The notes below the pieces were generated by a model. The model searched no databases. It saw nothing but the letters and a program-made list of their open reading frames with translations, and had not been told where the DNA came from. A stretch of 64,000 nucleotides of DNA. It comes from Gonatopus flavifemur. Taxonomy: Eukaryota > Arthropoda > Insecta > Hymenoptera > Dryinidae. The translations under genes were made by a program, and so were the position numbers. The DNA is taken from positions 50,798,001 to 50,862,000 of the forward strand of contig JAFFJZ010000002.1 in NCBI GenBank assembly GCA_018340375.1, read 5' to 3'. This document shows positions 1 through 12,236 of the stretch, piece by piece (positions within the stretch are counted from its first letter, which is position 1; each line of letters opens with the position of its first letter).

Positions 1-742
1 GGACTGCGCGTGTTGTGAATTTCTGGTTGGGTCAAAACCTTTCTTTGTAGGAGTTAACATCGTAATATTCGACACGATTCGATCAAAAAACAGCACAATT
101 CACGATGTTACATTTTGAATTGACTGATTTTGCAGTATAGTCCTCCGTTACGATTTCCACATCGAATATATAAGATAACATATTCTCCGTGTACTACCAA
201 ACATACAGAATTGTGCTGATTAATATATGAAAATTTGAGTGATCAATCATCGAATTTTATCATTCAAAGTTCCTTCCAAAGCTCATTCATTCGTTGAATT
301 CAGAGTTTTTTCAAAGTACATTGAAATCGATAGTGGCGACATGGTTGGGATTTATTTGGAATCTACAAGCCCTGCGTACCACACTTTACGTGGTGGTCGG
401 TAAGTGAGTTCTTCATATAAAATCCAGCTTGTTCGTGCTGGAAACTGTATTATCTAAACGGAAGAATACTCTTCGATGAGGATATTTTTCAAATGCACTG
501 TTACAGCACTCTATGGATATTAATTTTCCATGCATGAAAGATCTATGAAAATTTATATGTACCTTTGAAAAATAATCATTTTATGTGTGTTTGGATGGAA
601 TTTATTTTCAAAATTCGAAACATATTTTCATACGAGTCTGTGAAAAAAGAAAAAAAACAAATTGACATTGCGTGATGATTCTCATAAGTTTCAATACGAA
701 ATATCCTTCCATTTTCCATGGAACTAATTTCATTTTCTAAAT
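1..742. other. Non-coding stretch, nothing recognised
   Basis: AT-rich sequence with no long open frame, no inverted-repeat pair and no RNA gene that I can recognise. It ends where the first inverted-repeat element begins. Confidence 0.5.
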
Positions 743-744
743 CA

Positions 745-2027
745 CACGGAAAGACTGGATCTATTGATGTTCAGAAAAGTGACTGTCAATTTAGGGAAAA
801 AGAGGATTGCTGAAAAATATTCGTAGTGAGTCTACCAAAAATTCGTAGTCAAAATATTAACAGTTGATGGTTTCATTGGTATTTTTCACAGGCCCAAACA
901 GATACAAAGATATCTTCCAAAAGTACAAGAAGTCTTGAAGAATTTCCTAAAAGATATCTTTTCGTATTCGGAAACTTCTCAAAGATATCTTTAAGAAGAA
1001 ATTAAGAAATCTAAAAGAGTTCTTCAAGATTTCTTGAAGATGTCCTCAAAAATTCATAAAAATGTCTTGGAAGAAGCTTGGATTTATTGACAAAAAAATT
1101 CTCACTCTTCTTTCTCCGTCTCTCCCCTGTTTGATTTGATCGCTCTCGTACTTCCTATGAAGTTTACTTTATCTCCATCCTTGGGTTGCGGGAATCGAAC
1201 CCACGCAAATTACGATGTACTTACGCTTCAGTGACCTGAGCTACACAGACAATTTGATTTTGATGCTTATAATTGTCAATATTACATAGTGAAATAGTGT
1301 CAGTGGTGTACATTTTCAGAGTAAAAGTAATCTCTTGAAAAAACTGTTATCATACAAACGAATGTCAGATAAGTTGGTCGTGGATACCACAGATTCTTCG
1401 TAAATTATTTCTATCTCATCGTTATTGAAGAATGACTTATTAATCAGTATGAATGAGAAAATTTTTTAATTTACTTGAAGGCTGTACATAAAATTGAGCG
1501 TAAACAGTTCAGTATAATTTGTAAAATATTTGTGTCTTGGAGATTCGTTGATCCCAGAGTGGGTATTGAAAGGTTACAAAATCGTATTTTTTGCACAATT
1601 TCAAATTTCTTGGCATGTATATAGATTTTTCAAGCTTTCGATTTGTGAACGAAATTATTACATCTGTAATTCGATTATAATAAAAGGCCCATTCCAATTG
1701 TTATTCATATGATCAGGTATTCATAACTTAAACCTACTGACAATTTATCTTCTTAAACATATCTTGTTAAAGTTTCCCAAAGATATCCTTCCAATACATC
1801 TGAAAGATATCTTTGAGAGCTCTTAAAGAACGTTCTTGAAGATCTCTTAATTAAGTATGGTTTTAGATATCTTCAAGAACTGCGTGCTGTATGGGGTGAA
1901 ACTATCAATTGTTAATACATCGACTACGAATTTTTAGGAGACTCATTCCGAATATTTTTCAGTGATCCTCTTTTTCCCTCAATTGACAGTCATTTTTCTA
2001 AATAATAATAAGCCCGGTCTTTCCGTG
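745..2027. mobile_element. Long inverted-repeat element with AAGATATCTT arrays and central tRNA-like module
   Basis: The ends are inverted copies over roughly 130 bp. Left arm 745-870 begins CACGGAAAGAC and the right arm, about 1905-2027, ends in the complement. Shared blocks include GACTGTCAATTNAGGGAAAA and TGAAAAATATTCG. Inside each arm lies a cluster of degenerate AAGATATCTT words (about 905-1035 and 1790-1885). The centre holds a tRNA-like sequence near 1183-1250. No transposase frame is present, so the element is non-autonomous. The left flank is CA rather than the TA seen at related elements, and the right end abuts the next element directly. Family unknown; the CACGG end suggests a TA-targeting (Tc1/mariner-like) class, by inference. 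Confidence 0.7.
1183..1250 (-). repeat. tRNA-like (pol III box) sequence, not an intact tRNA
   Basis: On the minus strand the sequence carries an A-box-like TAGCTCAGGTCACTG and a good B box, GGTTCGATTCCCG, about 45 bases apart. The T arm GTGGG-TTCGATT-CCCGC folds with one G-U pair. The seven bases on the 5' side (GTCTGTG) cannot pair with those after the T arm (AACCCAA), so there is no acceptor stem. It is therefore a tRNA-derived remnant or SINE-like head rather than a working tRNA gene. It lies in the middle of the surrounding inverted-repeat element. Confidence 0.55.
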
Positions 2028-2229
2028 CACGGAGAGAAATTTGTAGTTGAATTCACTATTTGATGATTGTGCCCGAGGAACAGACTGACTTTCCAATGGC
2101 GTTTACTGTAAAACATAGTGAATTTGATCATGTTTCTATTGTCTCGTCATAGTAAATTTCATCGTAAGTTCAGTCTGTTCCTCGGTTACAAAGTCCCATA
2201 GTAAATTGAACTATAAATTTTTCTCCGTG
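2028..2229. mobile_element. Short inverted-repeat element (MITE), CACGGAG ends
   Basis: The left end CACGGAGAGAAATTTGTAG and the complement of the right end CACGGAGAAAAATTTATAG pair, and the pairing continues through TTGAATT(C/T)ACTAT. The centre contains two inverted GAGGAACAGACTGA blocks. The copy at 16869-17073 shares the arm sequence and the GAGGAACA(G/T)ACTGA block, so this is a family. There is no coding capacity. It starts on the base after the previous element ends. Confidence 0.75.
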
Positions 2230-4850
2230 CATATATTCTTGTTCGAGACAACCAATAATTATTTTCGGATTATCTTCAGAAATTTAAATATCATAAAAAG
2301 TTGTTATCAGACTCGAATATTAATTTGTCATATAGTAATCGTGTAATGTATTTATTTGATATATCTACTATACGCTTACAAAAGCCTATCATAAATCGAA
2401 AAATCATGATCGCGAAGCGATCCATAGGTACGTGTAATCAAAAACAGAGTATTTATATCACGGAAAAAGAAGAAATGGGAAATTGAATAAAAAGTTGGGA
2501 TAAATAAATAAACACGGAAAGCATCGAACGAAAACGGGAGAATGGGAATATGAAATAGAGGAAGGAAACGCATCGATTGGAGGAAATTGGGGTGTTCGTT
2601 TTATCCAGCTTATTGCTCGTACTCCTCAACGCGTCAGAGCAGGATAGAAGGGTGCGAGACAAGAAAAAATAATGTCGCATATTGGTTCTTTTTACGGAAC
2701 GTTCAGTTGAACCTTCATTTGTCTTCTTTTTCTGAAAGCAACGATTTTCTCGTCACGCGTGAACGAGTCGCATCGATTGCACGGATTTCATGGATGTCCT
2801 CGCTCTATTTGCATCGGTGGCTTTAAATCTGTCGGAACTTCATCAAAGAGACATACGCGTATACATATTGAGCTTTGGGATACGCGTAAAAATTTTCTCA
2901 CCTTTTATATCCGCGTAAACTGAAAATTTCAAAGCACATTATAACGATTTCGGGACGCACGGTTGCATTCGCGCTACGTTTGTCGTGTTGCCAAGTGTAT
3001 GAATCTGTACCATTTATTTGATGAACGTAGGAAATTTGTCGAGGATCATTGAATATTTTTTCACACACAAGATACGATGTGTACGATAGGGAGGATTCGA
3101 CGATGCGCTGGATAATATTTCGAATTCTCTTCACACTTCCGCTGGGATATATACGATCTTAAAGACGTTGATCATGAAAAACCGACAAATATTATTCTTG
3201 GGAAGCAATTACGTTAACATCGCTCCGTACGATTTTTTTCCCTTGTGCAAATCTTCCTGAATTTTCCTCTCTTACTGCCTATTAAATGACGTTTAGGCTG
3301 ACTCGGCATGAAATACTCATCGGCGAGCAAGTTACAAGCTCGCAGCATGGCGCCGGTCCAATGGGCTCTTCGTTCTGAAACGGGTACTCATTATCAACCA
3401 TTTCGTCTCTATGCTCCATAAAGCTCAACGGAAAATTATCCCTCAGAATGAAACGACGCGTGGATAAAAACGTAAAATGTTAGGACGTAAAATTCTATTG
3501 GTTTCTTTCTCTTCGTTTCCACATGCCCTCGTTATTTCTATGAACTGTTTTTCCACGATGTTTCATCGTTACGTCAATCTTGTAGATTGACCAAGAACAT
3601 TGAGCTTGGAAGTGAATATTCATTCCTCCAACGATGTTGATCGGATGAAAGGAAAGATCCAAGATTTCTGTTGGGGATAACGGCGAAAGAAATCCAGACA
3701 GACACAAGGGCTCTGTCTCTGGGTAACGATCCGTCGATATTTCACGGCACATGCTGTTCAAGCATCGGGAAGGGTACAATCCTCGCGCCTGATTAAACAG
3801 GACGCTAATTCGGCAAACTCATACATCCTGAAGCGAACGCACAGCAAACTGACGTCGTGTAAACACAGAACAACCGTTGAATCTCTACGAAAATATTGAT
3901 TGGCGGTTTTACTACAAGTTCCACTACTGTGGGGCTCATATGTAACATGTTCTATGGCTTTTATAAATATGTATACATATCGACGTTTGGAATCTTATAA
4001 ATAAATTTCATGTTCATGGTGTACGTGTTTTGTTCCCCCTTCACCCATACACGGCTTGTATGTACAAATTTCATCGACATTGTGTTAACACGTTACACGA
4101 TCGACGACAAAAGAGATGAGCGCTCGATGGAACACTGAAAAAAAGAAGTGAAGTGGGATAATCGATGCATATTATTATGGAAAATCTGTAAATTTCCATA
4201 CGAAAAGTATGTGCTTTTTGATATCCCTTTCAATCGAATGAACAGAGATGACCGGATGTGGTATGTAAGAGATTTGAATTTCATGTTTCTGGTTATGAAA
4301 TTTTATCACTGTATTTCATCTCGTTTAGCGAGGGAGAACTACGTGGATTTTATCAAACGGTTTTCGATAGAAACGTCCAATATGGGACTCTTCGTGTCCT
4401 TGGATTGTTAGGTCTAAATCCTCGAAATGAATCCACTATGAATTTATTGCGTTTCAAGAAGTGAAATCTACCTAAACGTTCACTGCTAAGAAAATATAGA
4501 TGTTTTTTTAATCACGTCAATGAGATCAGTTTCATCTGCATAAACATTACTGTTACGACACCGTAACAGTAGCCAAATCTTCTCTGATAAATTATTTGCC
4601 TGGTGTCGGCGTACTTGTATCCCATCAATGTACAAAAACATGAAACTGCCAGGTACTTTTTCATGTTCACACAGAGAAAAAATATATTTACCATGACAGC
4701 GAAGTAGTGATGAGAATCTATGCGAAGGATTGATCCTTCTTTTCATATCAGAAATATATAATTTCCATAGATTTCAATAAGAATTCGATACTTTTTGTAC
4801 AAAAACGGATCGATGCTTTTCAAGAGTCCTCCACACTACGGCGGAATCCA
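2230..4850. other. Non-coding stretch, somewhat GC-richer at 2.5-3.8 kb
   Basis: No repeat pair, RNA gene or convincing coding frame was found. Short open frames at 2.6-2.8 kb and 3.5-3.8 kb have no recognisable motif. The 3.3-3.45 kb part has a higher GC content than its surroundings, and could be conserved non-coding sequence, but I cannot show this. Confidence 0.4.
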
Positions 4851-4851
4851 A

Positions 4852-5068
4852 TTTTGTTGGGGCAGCAAATTATTCGCTATCACAAGAATCTTGTTAGCTA
4901 TTTCAGCAGCAAAGAATATTGGCTCCGCCAGCAAATTTTTGTATTATATATTCAATAGCAAACAAATTTTGCTGGAGAAGTCAACATTTTTTGTTGCCAG
5001 AGCTGAAAAGTCGCTGTCATAGCGAACAAGATTGCTGTCACAGCAAAAAATTCACTACCACAACAAAA
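4852..5068. mobile_element. Palindrome-rich inverted-repeat element (TTGCTG/CAGCAA words)
   Basis: The left arm begins TTTTGTTGGGGCAGCAAATT and the right arm complement reads TTTTGTTGTGGTAGTGAATT. Both continue through TCGCTATNNCA and AATCTTGTT blocks. The interior is built from many degenerate TTGCTG and CAGCAA words. No target duplication was recognised and there is no coding capacity. Confidence 0.55.
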
Positions 5069-5690
5069 GGTACTCAGGAAAATTAGATCTACTTATCACA
5101 GCGAATTTTTCTTCTCCATGCAGATACATTAAATTGAATGGAAAAATGGATTTTAATTCATCCACGTAGAAATTTCTAACAGGACCTAAAAATTATGCTG
5201 AATTAGATAATTGATCCTGGTATGTAACGAAATGAATAGAATTTTCAATTTGAGCACTTAATTGAATATGTTTTGCGAACTTGGAACAAGTTTTTATCTG
5301 AAAAAGAAATAAAGAATTGTGACTCGCCATTCATGTATTCAATAATCCAGTTTTTTTGTTTTCATAGCGCCCTAATAAAAATTGTTTTTATCGGTTAACG
5401 ATAAGATATTGATTGGTTCGCTCACTTCCATTGTACACGCCTAATATGGGGAACTTATAAGTAATTGTGGAGAATGAAACGTTCCGGTTGATTAGAAACT
5501 AATCATGGAAATTGATGAGAAACTAGTCAGGTGTCGAATTATTGACTAGCATTTCACTATAATCGGTCATTGGATTACTCAAGTAGAGGCGGAATTGAAT
5601 TCAAATTGATCCAATCAACGCGGTTATATAACGCTAATGTGACAGTTATACAAGAACTTGTAATATATCACATAACGCACGTGTTATATG

Positions 5691-6170
5691 TAGGGGAGAG
5701 TGGGGACACTCGCACCACTTTTGTTTTTAAATTGTTATACCTTTCATGATTGAGTTCATTCGATTACAGAGCAAACATTCCTCCTCAAGTTGCGAATGAT
5801 TGCGAGGTCAAATCCAACGTTCTATTAATGATACGAGTGTTTTCCAGAAACATTGCGATTGGGGCAATTTTCCCCACATGACGGGAGACTTGCACCACCC
5901 TGCGAATCAGCTGTTCATCTCTCTCTCTCTGTGAATAACTGATATCCTAAAAAATTAATAATCGAACATAAAATGATACGAAAATGAAGCGATTTTCAGA
6001 GTGTCAAAGCTTTTGCTACAAATGAAACAGAAGAGAATCATTTTACATTCCTGTGGACTCGTGTGGAGTGAGGGGATCCATACAGCTAGCGACACGTACA
6101 AAAACGACTTGGAGATCTCTGTAAGATCAAGAGATATCTGCTATGGCGTATGTGACTCCACTCTCCCCTA
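5691..6170. mobile_element. Inverted-repeat element, TAGGGGAGAGTGG ends
   Basis: Left end TAGGGGAGAGTGGGGACAC and right end (complement) TAGGGGAGAGTGGAGTCAC match over about 19 bp. The flanks GTTATATG and GTTGCATG, offset by one base on the right, could be a decayed 8-bp duplication, which would suggest hAT. This is weak. No transposase is present. Confidence 0.6.
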
Positions 6171-6289
6171 CGTTGCATGCAACGCAAAATTTCAGACTCA
6201 AAAACATGTAACTGATATATAACATCGATATAACAAAGTCATAAGGTGTTCAATCTAAATATTATACATTAAAATTTGTTATCCCATGA

Positions 6290-6725
6290 TTCTATCCACT
6301 ACAATTAAAATGAATAATTCCACTATGAAGTAGTGATAAGATTGATAATTATCAATTTCACTGATGAGTGCCAAAATTGAATAATTGATAATATCATTGA
6401 CAGTTAGTACTGAAATCAATTATTGTACTGATAGTTCGCACTATAATTGATAATTTCATGAGTTGAAATTGAGATTAATGATCGTGCTATCAATCAGCAC
6501 TGGAATTGATAATTCTAATAATAATATTATTTTATAAGTAAAATGGATTATTCTACTGGTGGTGGGTCTGGAACTGATGATTTCATCACCATCTGAAATT
6601 ATAATTAATGCTTTCATCATTAGCTGGTACTAAAATTCATAAGTTTATCATTGATTCACTGAAAATAAAATCATTATGTACTGACATTTGATATTGGAAT
6701 CACCGATTCCATTATTAACTGAAGC
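6290..6725. repeat. Degenerate array of TTGATAATTATCAA-like units
   Basis: Across about 430 bp the same words recur in both orientations: TTGATAAT, ATTATCAA, TAGTACTGAAATTGATAATT and similar, spaced about 40-60 bp apart. It looks like an expanded or shuffled palindrome array rather than a clean tandem repeat. I could not find terminal repeats or a target duplication. Confidence 0.5.
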
Positions 6726-7079
6726 TCAAAACCTTTGTTATATTTATTTGAGATTGTCCTTCATTTGAACCATTAATGTGACACCCCATAATCACGTAGA
6801 TCTTTGTTTACCTAAAATTGGGATCAATAAATGAATGTCTATCGTTAATAATATTTTTATCCAAAAACTTTGTTCGTGCATGTCTAATTTGTTTCCCTGG
6901 TGATTCCAGAATGATCAATTTGGGTGGCCTACTTTCAGTTATTTTTTGGTAAGCTGAAAACTTGGTTTGGAAATGGTTACCGCAAAATGGGGAGAGTGTA
7001 TGAACACTCTCCGAATGTTCATTCTCCATTAATTTTCAATTTCTAAGGGTGTTTCTATGCACTCCTCTGTTTTTATCTA

Positions 7080-7700
7080 CCTTTCAACAAACATGGATTA
7101 ATGGCGTGTCAATGGGCCACTGATAGTTCTGTGATGCCGGTGAAGGGCCGTTACTGGTCCTTTGAAACCCCTGCAGTCGTGTTTGCTGGGCCCATTTACG
7201 GCTGTGAAATGGGGCCATCACAAAGTGATCGAAAAGATGTGGTCTGTTTTTGAAATCTTTTTGATACTCTTTCAGTCAAAACCCAAAAATTATTATGAAA
7301 TGACTGTAAAACGTCACGAAATTGAGATTTATTAAATGAGTATAAAATTGGGAGCAAGAGTTGGAATTATTTACTATGTCAGGTGAACGGCAATGTGTCG
7401 GTATACAATCAAAACAGGACGAATCATGCCAATGTTGACAACAAGCGGAGTACAGTACCAGTACTGGATACATAGAAACTGGAAATACAGTACTACGTCT
7501 GTATTGATGAACCAGTACTGAGATGACGTTCAGGTACTGATCCAGTCCAGGCAATGTCCTGGTCACGAATGATAGTACTAGTACTGAGTACCTGGTACAA
7601 AAAAGCTTCATAATCCCAGACAAGTACCGGTACCCTGCCAGTTTTAGGGGATTCAAAATAGTTGATCCTAGCAACAGTGGCCACCGTACTGCATCAGTAA
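7080..7700. repeat. Palindrome-rich repeat region (GGGCC.. and CCAGTACTGG words)
   Basis: The first part (about 7090-7215) has GGGCCACTGATAG- and GGGCCGTTACTGG-type words that recur in the element at 33638-34209. The second part (about 7440-7640) is dense in CCAGTACTGG/GGTACC words in both orientations. Two inverted GGCCA/TGGCC blocks near 7118 and 7678 may be arms of one element, but the boundaries are uncertain. Confidence 0.4.
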
Positions 7701-8296
7701 TCGGCCATTCCACTTTTTCAACATGAAAAGTGTTGAAGAATGCTAGAAACTTTCATTAAAACTCCCTCTCTTAGTGTATAAATACGAGATAACTTGGATG
7801 TTCCTTCAATGGATTCACTTCTGGAATATATTGAAAAATTATGAAAGTATTTCATTCTTCTGTTCTGAGAGGATAATAATAATTTGCATTCTCATCACCG
7901 CAGATATACAGGGAAAAACGAATCTCCAAAGTTCTTGACAATCATTTCAACTCATACAAGTATGCTACCGTATTCTCTGTTCTATCTCCTTTGCTTTGAT
8001 CTTTCTATTCTTATCTATTTTTACGTTTCAAATGGAGCTGAACTATTTGGGATACGAGAACTCTTGTGGCTGTTGTCTTTTAAATTCAAAAGAAGAACAT
8101 GATTCTACGTGATGCACGTGTATCTTGGTGATTTCTTTGTTGCGGAAAAAACAACGTTGGAGGGTCAATTTAAGGGTCAAGATAATTTCAGGAAGTTTCT
8201 AAAATAAATCCTTTGAATTTGAATTCTGGATATAATCCAATATGTTGACTCTGATAGAAATCAGTTTGAAGATTTTCAGTCAACGTTTTTCCCCTC

Positions 8297-8494
8297 AACA
8301 TTCATTATGTTTTTTGAATGTTAACAGAAAGTTTTCTAATGCGTCGATTTCGGAAATCTTTTTGACGCCTTCTTTATGAGGTCTGGAGGTTGTCAACGTG
8401 TGATCCAAGTCGGCTTCCTGAACTTCCAAAAAGATTTCCGAAATCGATGCATGAAAGAAGTTTCTTTTAGCATACAAAGGACATAATGAATGTT
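8297..8494. mobile_element. Short inverted-repeat element, AACATTCATTATGT ends
   Basis: AACATTCATTATGT at 8297-8310 is exactly inverted at 8481-8494. A second arm block around 8344-8370 (CGATTTCGGAAATCTTTTTG) is matched in inverted orientation at about 8429-8450. The whole can fold into a long hairpin. No coding capacity and no clear target duplication. Confidence 0.65.
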
Positions 8495-8504
8495 CAAGAT
8501 GTTC

Positions 8505-8710
8505 CCAGATAGCAATTTAGTCTTGCTGCAATGTTGTCAGGGGGGCTTGTGACAAGATTGACATAGGCGTCCTAGTTGACACACGACAAGGGTACAAGCT
8601 TACAAAACCCTTGCAGCAGAGTTGTAGCAACCTTACGCTGACAAGGTTGTCAATAACAAGTCAAAAACAATCTAATGACAAGTCTTATGACGAGCTTACA
8701 TGTTATCTGG
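8505..8710. mobile_element. Short inverted-repeat element, CCAGATARCA ends
   Basis: CCAGATAGCA (8505-8514) is inverted as TGTTATCTGG (8701-8710). The interior is built of TTGTCA/TGACAA words in both orientations. It lies eight bases beyond the previous element's end. Non-autonomous; superfamily unknown. Confidence 0.55.
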
Positions 8711-9299
8711 ATTGAGGGGAACAATGTTCACTGGGTTCTTGGGTTCTTAGAGGACCCACTGAGATCTTCAAAACTGCTTAGGATGATTTCTACCCGAGAA
8801 AATTTTGTTTACCAAAGCAATAATTATAATCATCAATCTACATACTTTTAGGATATTCGAATATTTCCTTGGCAACAAAATACGAAAACATTTAATTCCT
8901 CCCCTAACTATTGAATTGAATAATTATTCATTCCACACTGGTTGCGAAAAAAAGCAAAGTTTTCGCAAAAATTGGGAATCCGATACATATCACGAATCCT
9001 AAAATTACTCAAAAAATTCAGAAATCCTTTAGACAGCTGTTTGTCTCAAAGTCGTCTTGAAGAAAACTTCCTAATGTTCCACGCTGGGTGCATAAGAGGA
9101 ACAAAGATCCATAAGATCGGTATTTGATTTGAACAAGTAGGAAAGAATTCTTTCTTTCCATATTCTATTGTAAATCCTTTTTATAAAGATTTTCAAATAG
9201 TTGAGTGGTAATTTGGTACAATAGCTTGTTTTATTTTTATTTCAAATAACAACTTATACATTAAATTTACTCATATAATATTTCAGTCCTGTGTATATA

Positions 9300-10450
9300 C
9301 CTATCGTACTTATTCCAACTTAGCAATGCCAACGTGTATCGTGCGAAAATGGAGAGAGGGAGGAAGGGAGAGAAAGAGAGAAAGTGAGGAAGGAAGAGGA
9401 GGAAGGGAGCAGAGGTTCGAGCGAGTCTCCGAGTACATAATTATGCAAACCTTCATCCGTATATATTATTCATATACATATATAAACGTGTATGTATTTA
9501 TATAGAACCCAGGGAGTCTCTTCACGACTATTATTCTTTTCCTCGGTACAGCTTTATTATTCGTACCAAGGGAAACGAAACCTGTACACAACGATACTCG
9601 GTCCAGAACTCGGGTGGTCTCTCAGCGGTTTCCAGGCAGTAGTACTATTTCTCGTATACACGACCAAACACACTTCCAACTGCCGGTAAAATTTTGTCAA
9701 TGTGTAAATACATATGGATGTGCGAGGAAGAGTGTGTACACACAAGCGCACATGTGACACGCACTACCGTGTTTCACCGCTCGGGGAGTGTGGTGGAAGA
9801 AAGGATAGTGGTGGAAGCTTCATCGTCGTCGTAGTCATCGTCCTAGTCGTAGTCGGAGCCGTCGTCGTCGTCGTCGTCGTCATCGTCGTCGTCGTCATCG
9901 TTGCAGTCGGTGGCGTCGGTGTCGGTCGTGGAAGCGTCCCAGGCAATGTCTCTCTCATTGATTACGCGAGAAAGAGGGAAAATTTTGGTTTCTCCCCTTG
10001 CCCTTCTTCTCGCCCTTCACCACTTCTCTTTACCATCGTATCCTTGTGGAAAGGTGGTGTGGGCGTGGCAACGAGTCGGCATCTCGACCCCGTTGATTCG
10101 TTGAAAACTTGAAAATGTTGGAAAAGCAGCACCGCCCTCGATTGTCGTCGCGACGCTTTTCGTCGTTCACCACGAAGTAGTCGTCGTCACGCACGTGCAT
10201 GGGCACTAGTTCACCCCGTTGCGCGCAACGGCTGCCGCTGCTGCTTTGTTTTCGTTTTTTTTCCAACGTCCCTTCCTGTTCCTTCCACTCCTTTCTCTCG
10301 GCGCGGGTGAAGAGCACAGAGACGGAGTAGCGCGTGATCGCGTGGAGGGGGTACCTAAAGAACACATCACGTAACCTTTCCTTCCGATTACGACGGCGCC
10401 ACATCTCCCCGCCAATTTTTTCCTAGACGTTCATAGCGCCCTCTACCCCC
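9300..10450. promoter_or_regulatory. GC-richer island with GAGA tract and CGT/GTC repeat
   Basis: The sequence from 9350 to 9400 is almost pure purine with many GAGAG motifs, the kind of site bound by GAGA factor in insects. An impure CGT/GTC trinucleotide array spans about 9822-9930. GC content stays high to about 10400. Frames of 124-132 codons here only translate the repeat (poly-Val or poly-Thr). It could be a promoter, an enhancer or an untranslated exon; no TATA box or start codon with coding support was found. Confidence 0.3.
9822..9930. repeat. Imperfect (CGT)n trinucleotide microsatellite
   Basis: Runs of CGT/GTC interrupted by CAT and AGT units. Translation in any frame gives low-complexity poly-Val, poly-Thr or poly-Arg/Ser, so I do not read it as coding. 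Confidence 0.85.
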
Positions 10451-11183
10451 GGTTTGTTTTATTAGTAACTTTGGTTCGAAGTTTTTCCAATGGTTTTCCC
10501 TTCTTCTGATTCTCATATTGTTTCGTTGAATGACCATGTGCAAAAAGAGCCAACAGATGGTTTAATTGACGTTGGAAAATTCTTGTTATTCGTCCTTCAG
10601 TTTCCTTGGGTATTGGTTCAGAATTAGTACTACAAACAGAATATATTGATGAAATAAGTGTCACAGAATGAAGCGGATTGTATTGAATTTTTGTACAGTC
10701 AAAGCTTTTGGTATTTTTCATGCAACAATTTAGGGGATGAAGGAATTAATATGTGTAGTATAAAGAATCACACATTCGAAGGAAAGTTTCAGGGTTCAGA
10801 AAAGAATGTAATGTGACGATCTAGTCACACCCTCAGGGGCGATTGTTAGGATGGTCTCAAGATTCAGTTGGTTTTAATGAATGAAAATTGGTATTTCTGT
10901 TGCATTAATCGGAAAAAATGTCGATCTTTACATCAGAAATACAGAAATACAATACGAATGTTCCACGTGATGAGAAAGGACATCATTTTTCATATACTAA
11001 ATTACTGAAACTACCAAATATTTTCGATCTCTCAGGTGTTCGAATGGCTCTCCTGTTTCGTTGATGCAAAGCTGGCGCCTGTTCTCAAACCCATTCACAG
11101 CGTGAAATCCCACTCGATGGGGAGTATGATTATATATTGTTCTCAGTTTGAGAAATGAAGGGATTCTTCTCATAGAAATACCA

Positions 11184-11390
11184 CCCTGTCACGAAAATCC
11201 AGCGGCGATTCGACGTGGATTCCAGCTCCGAAATTTACCCGCGTTTCCAGCTGGAATTCCTCATTTCCAGGCGTAATCCCAGCTAGAATTTCAAATCCAA
11301 CGTGGGATTTGAGTTGGAATTTCTAATCCCAGGTGGAGTCCCAGTTGAAATTGGGAATCCCACATGGAATCCAAAATTTTTGCAACAGGG
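11184..11390. mobile_element. Inverted-repeat element, CCCTGTYRCRAAAAT ends, GGAATCCCA words
   Basis: The left end CCCTGTCACGAAAATCCA and the complement of the right end CCCTGTTGCAAAAATTTT are related. The interior is an array of GGAATCCCA / TGGGATTCC-type words in both orientations, with spacers of 5-12 bases. Non-autonomous. The end resembles the CCCTNGTAGAAAT elements elsewhere in the window. Confidence 0.6.
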
Positions 11391-12236
11391 CATTTTTCAG
11401 AGTTTACATGGAAAATAATGGTCCAAAAACAATGGAAAAAAATGACTCCACGGCGTTTGGAAATGTCTTGAGTCGTGCTCTTTGTTCTTTTTTTCAAAGT
11501 GATCCTTTCTAATACAAATACTTTGAAGTTCAATTGAATGATACAGGAAAGCATCGATTACCTCCAGAAAAAAAGTACTAGGATTGAATCATGGAAGAGC
11601 TGAGAAAAATTACGGAGTTAACAACTTGAGAAATCAATCATTACCACAAGCGATCGACTGTAAAATCAATAGAATTTCGCTGACTGTAGAAAGAAACTGG
11701 GGAAATATTTTTCATGGAACAGAAAATTTTAATGTCACAAATTCGATTCGATTTTACTTCTGCCCAGATAGATGTGAACATTTAAATCTCCTTATTTAAC
11801 TTTCTGAATGATTTGATGGGAGTTATGAGTGCTGAAGAATTTTGAAGGAGGGAATTGTTTTTCCCAGTGTTGTAACTTATCAGGAAAGGGAGGGGGGTGA
11901 CTCTGGTGAGCATTTTTGCCCGCGGAAGCGAATTTTGAAACAGATGAAGCGTAAAAACGTTTCAATTTCCGTTTCTTTTGCGTTTAGGTCCTGTTTCGTT
12001 TACTCTTCCGCGTTCTCAAGTGGCACAAGAACTTTTCAAACATTCTGCGCTCATCCCGTGATCATGCATAGAATGTGCAGGTGAGAATGTTTCAAATAAA
12101 TCCGAAAAGGACATTCTAAGAATGTGCATAAAACATTCTCACTCGAAGATTCTAACAATGATGTTGCAATATTTTCAGAACTTCAAAGGACCTTCTCAGT
12201 ATTTTCAACTCATTGTGCTACTTGGGTCGCCCCATA

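Noticed and set aside
1183..1250. Functional tRNA gene
   Set aside because: The T arm and box sequences fit, but the acceptor stem cannot pair.
7276..7713. 145-codon minus-strand open frame
   Set aside because: Lies in the GTACTGG palindrome array; no domain.
9714..10112. 132-codon open frame with poly-Val
   Set aside because: Direct translation of the CGT microsatellite.
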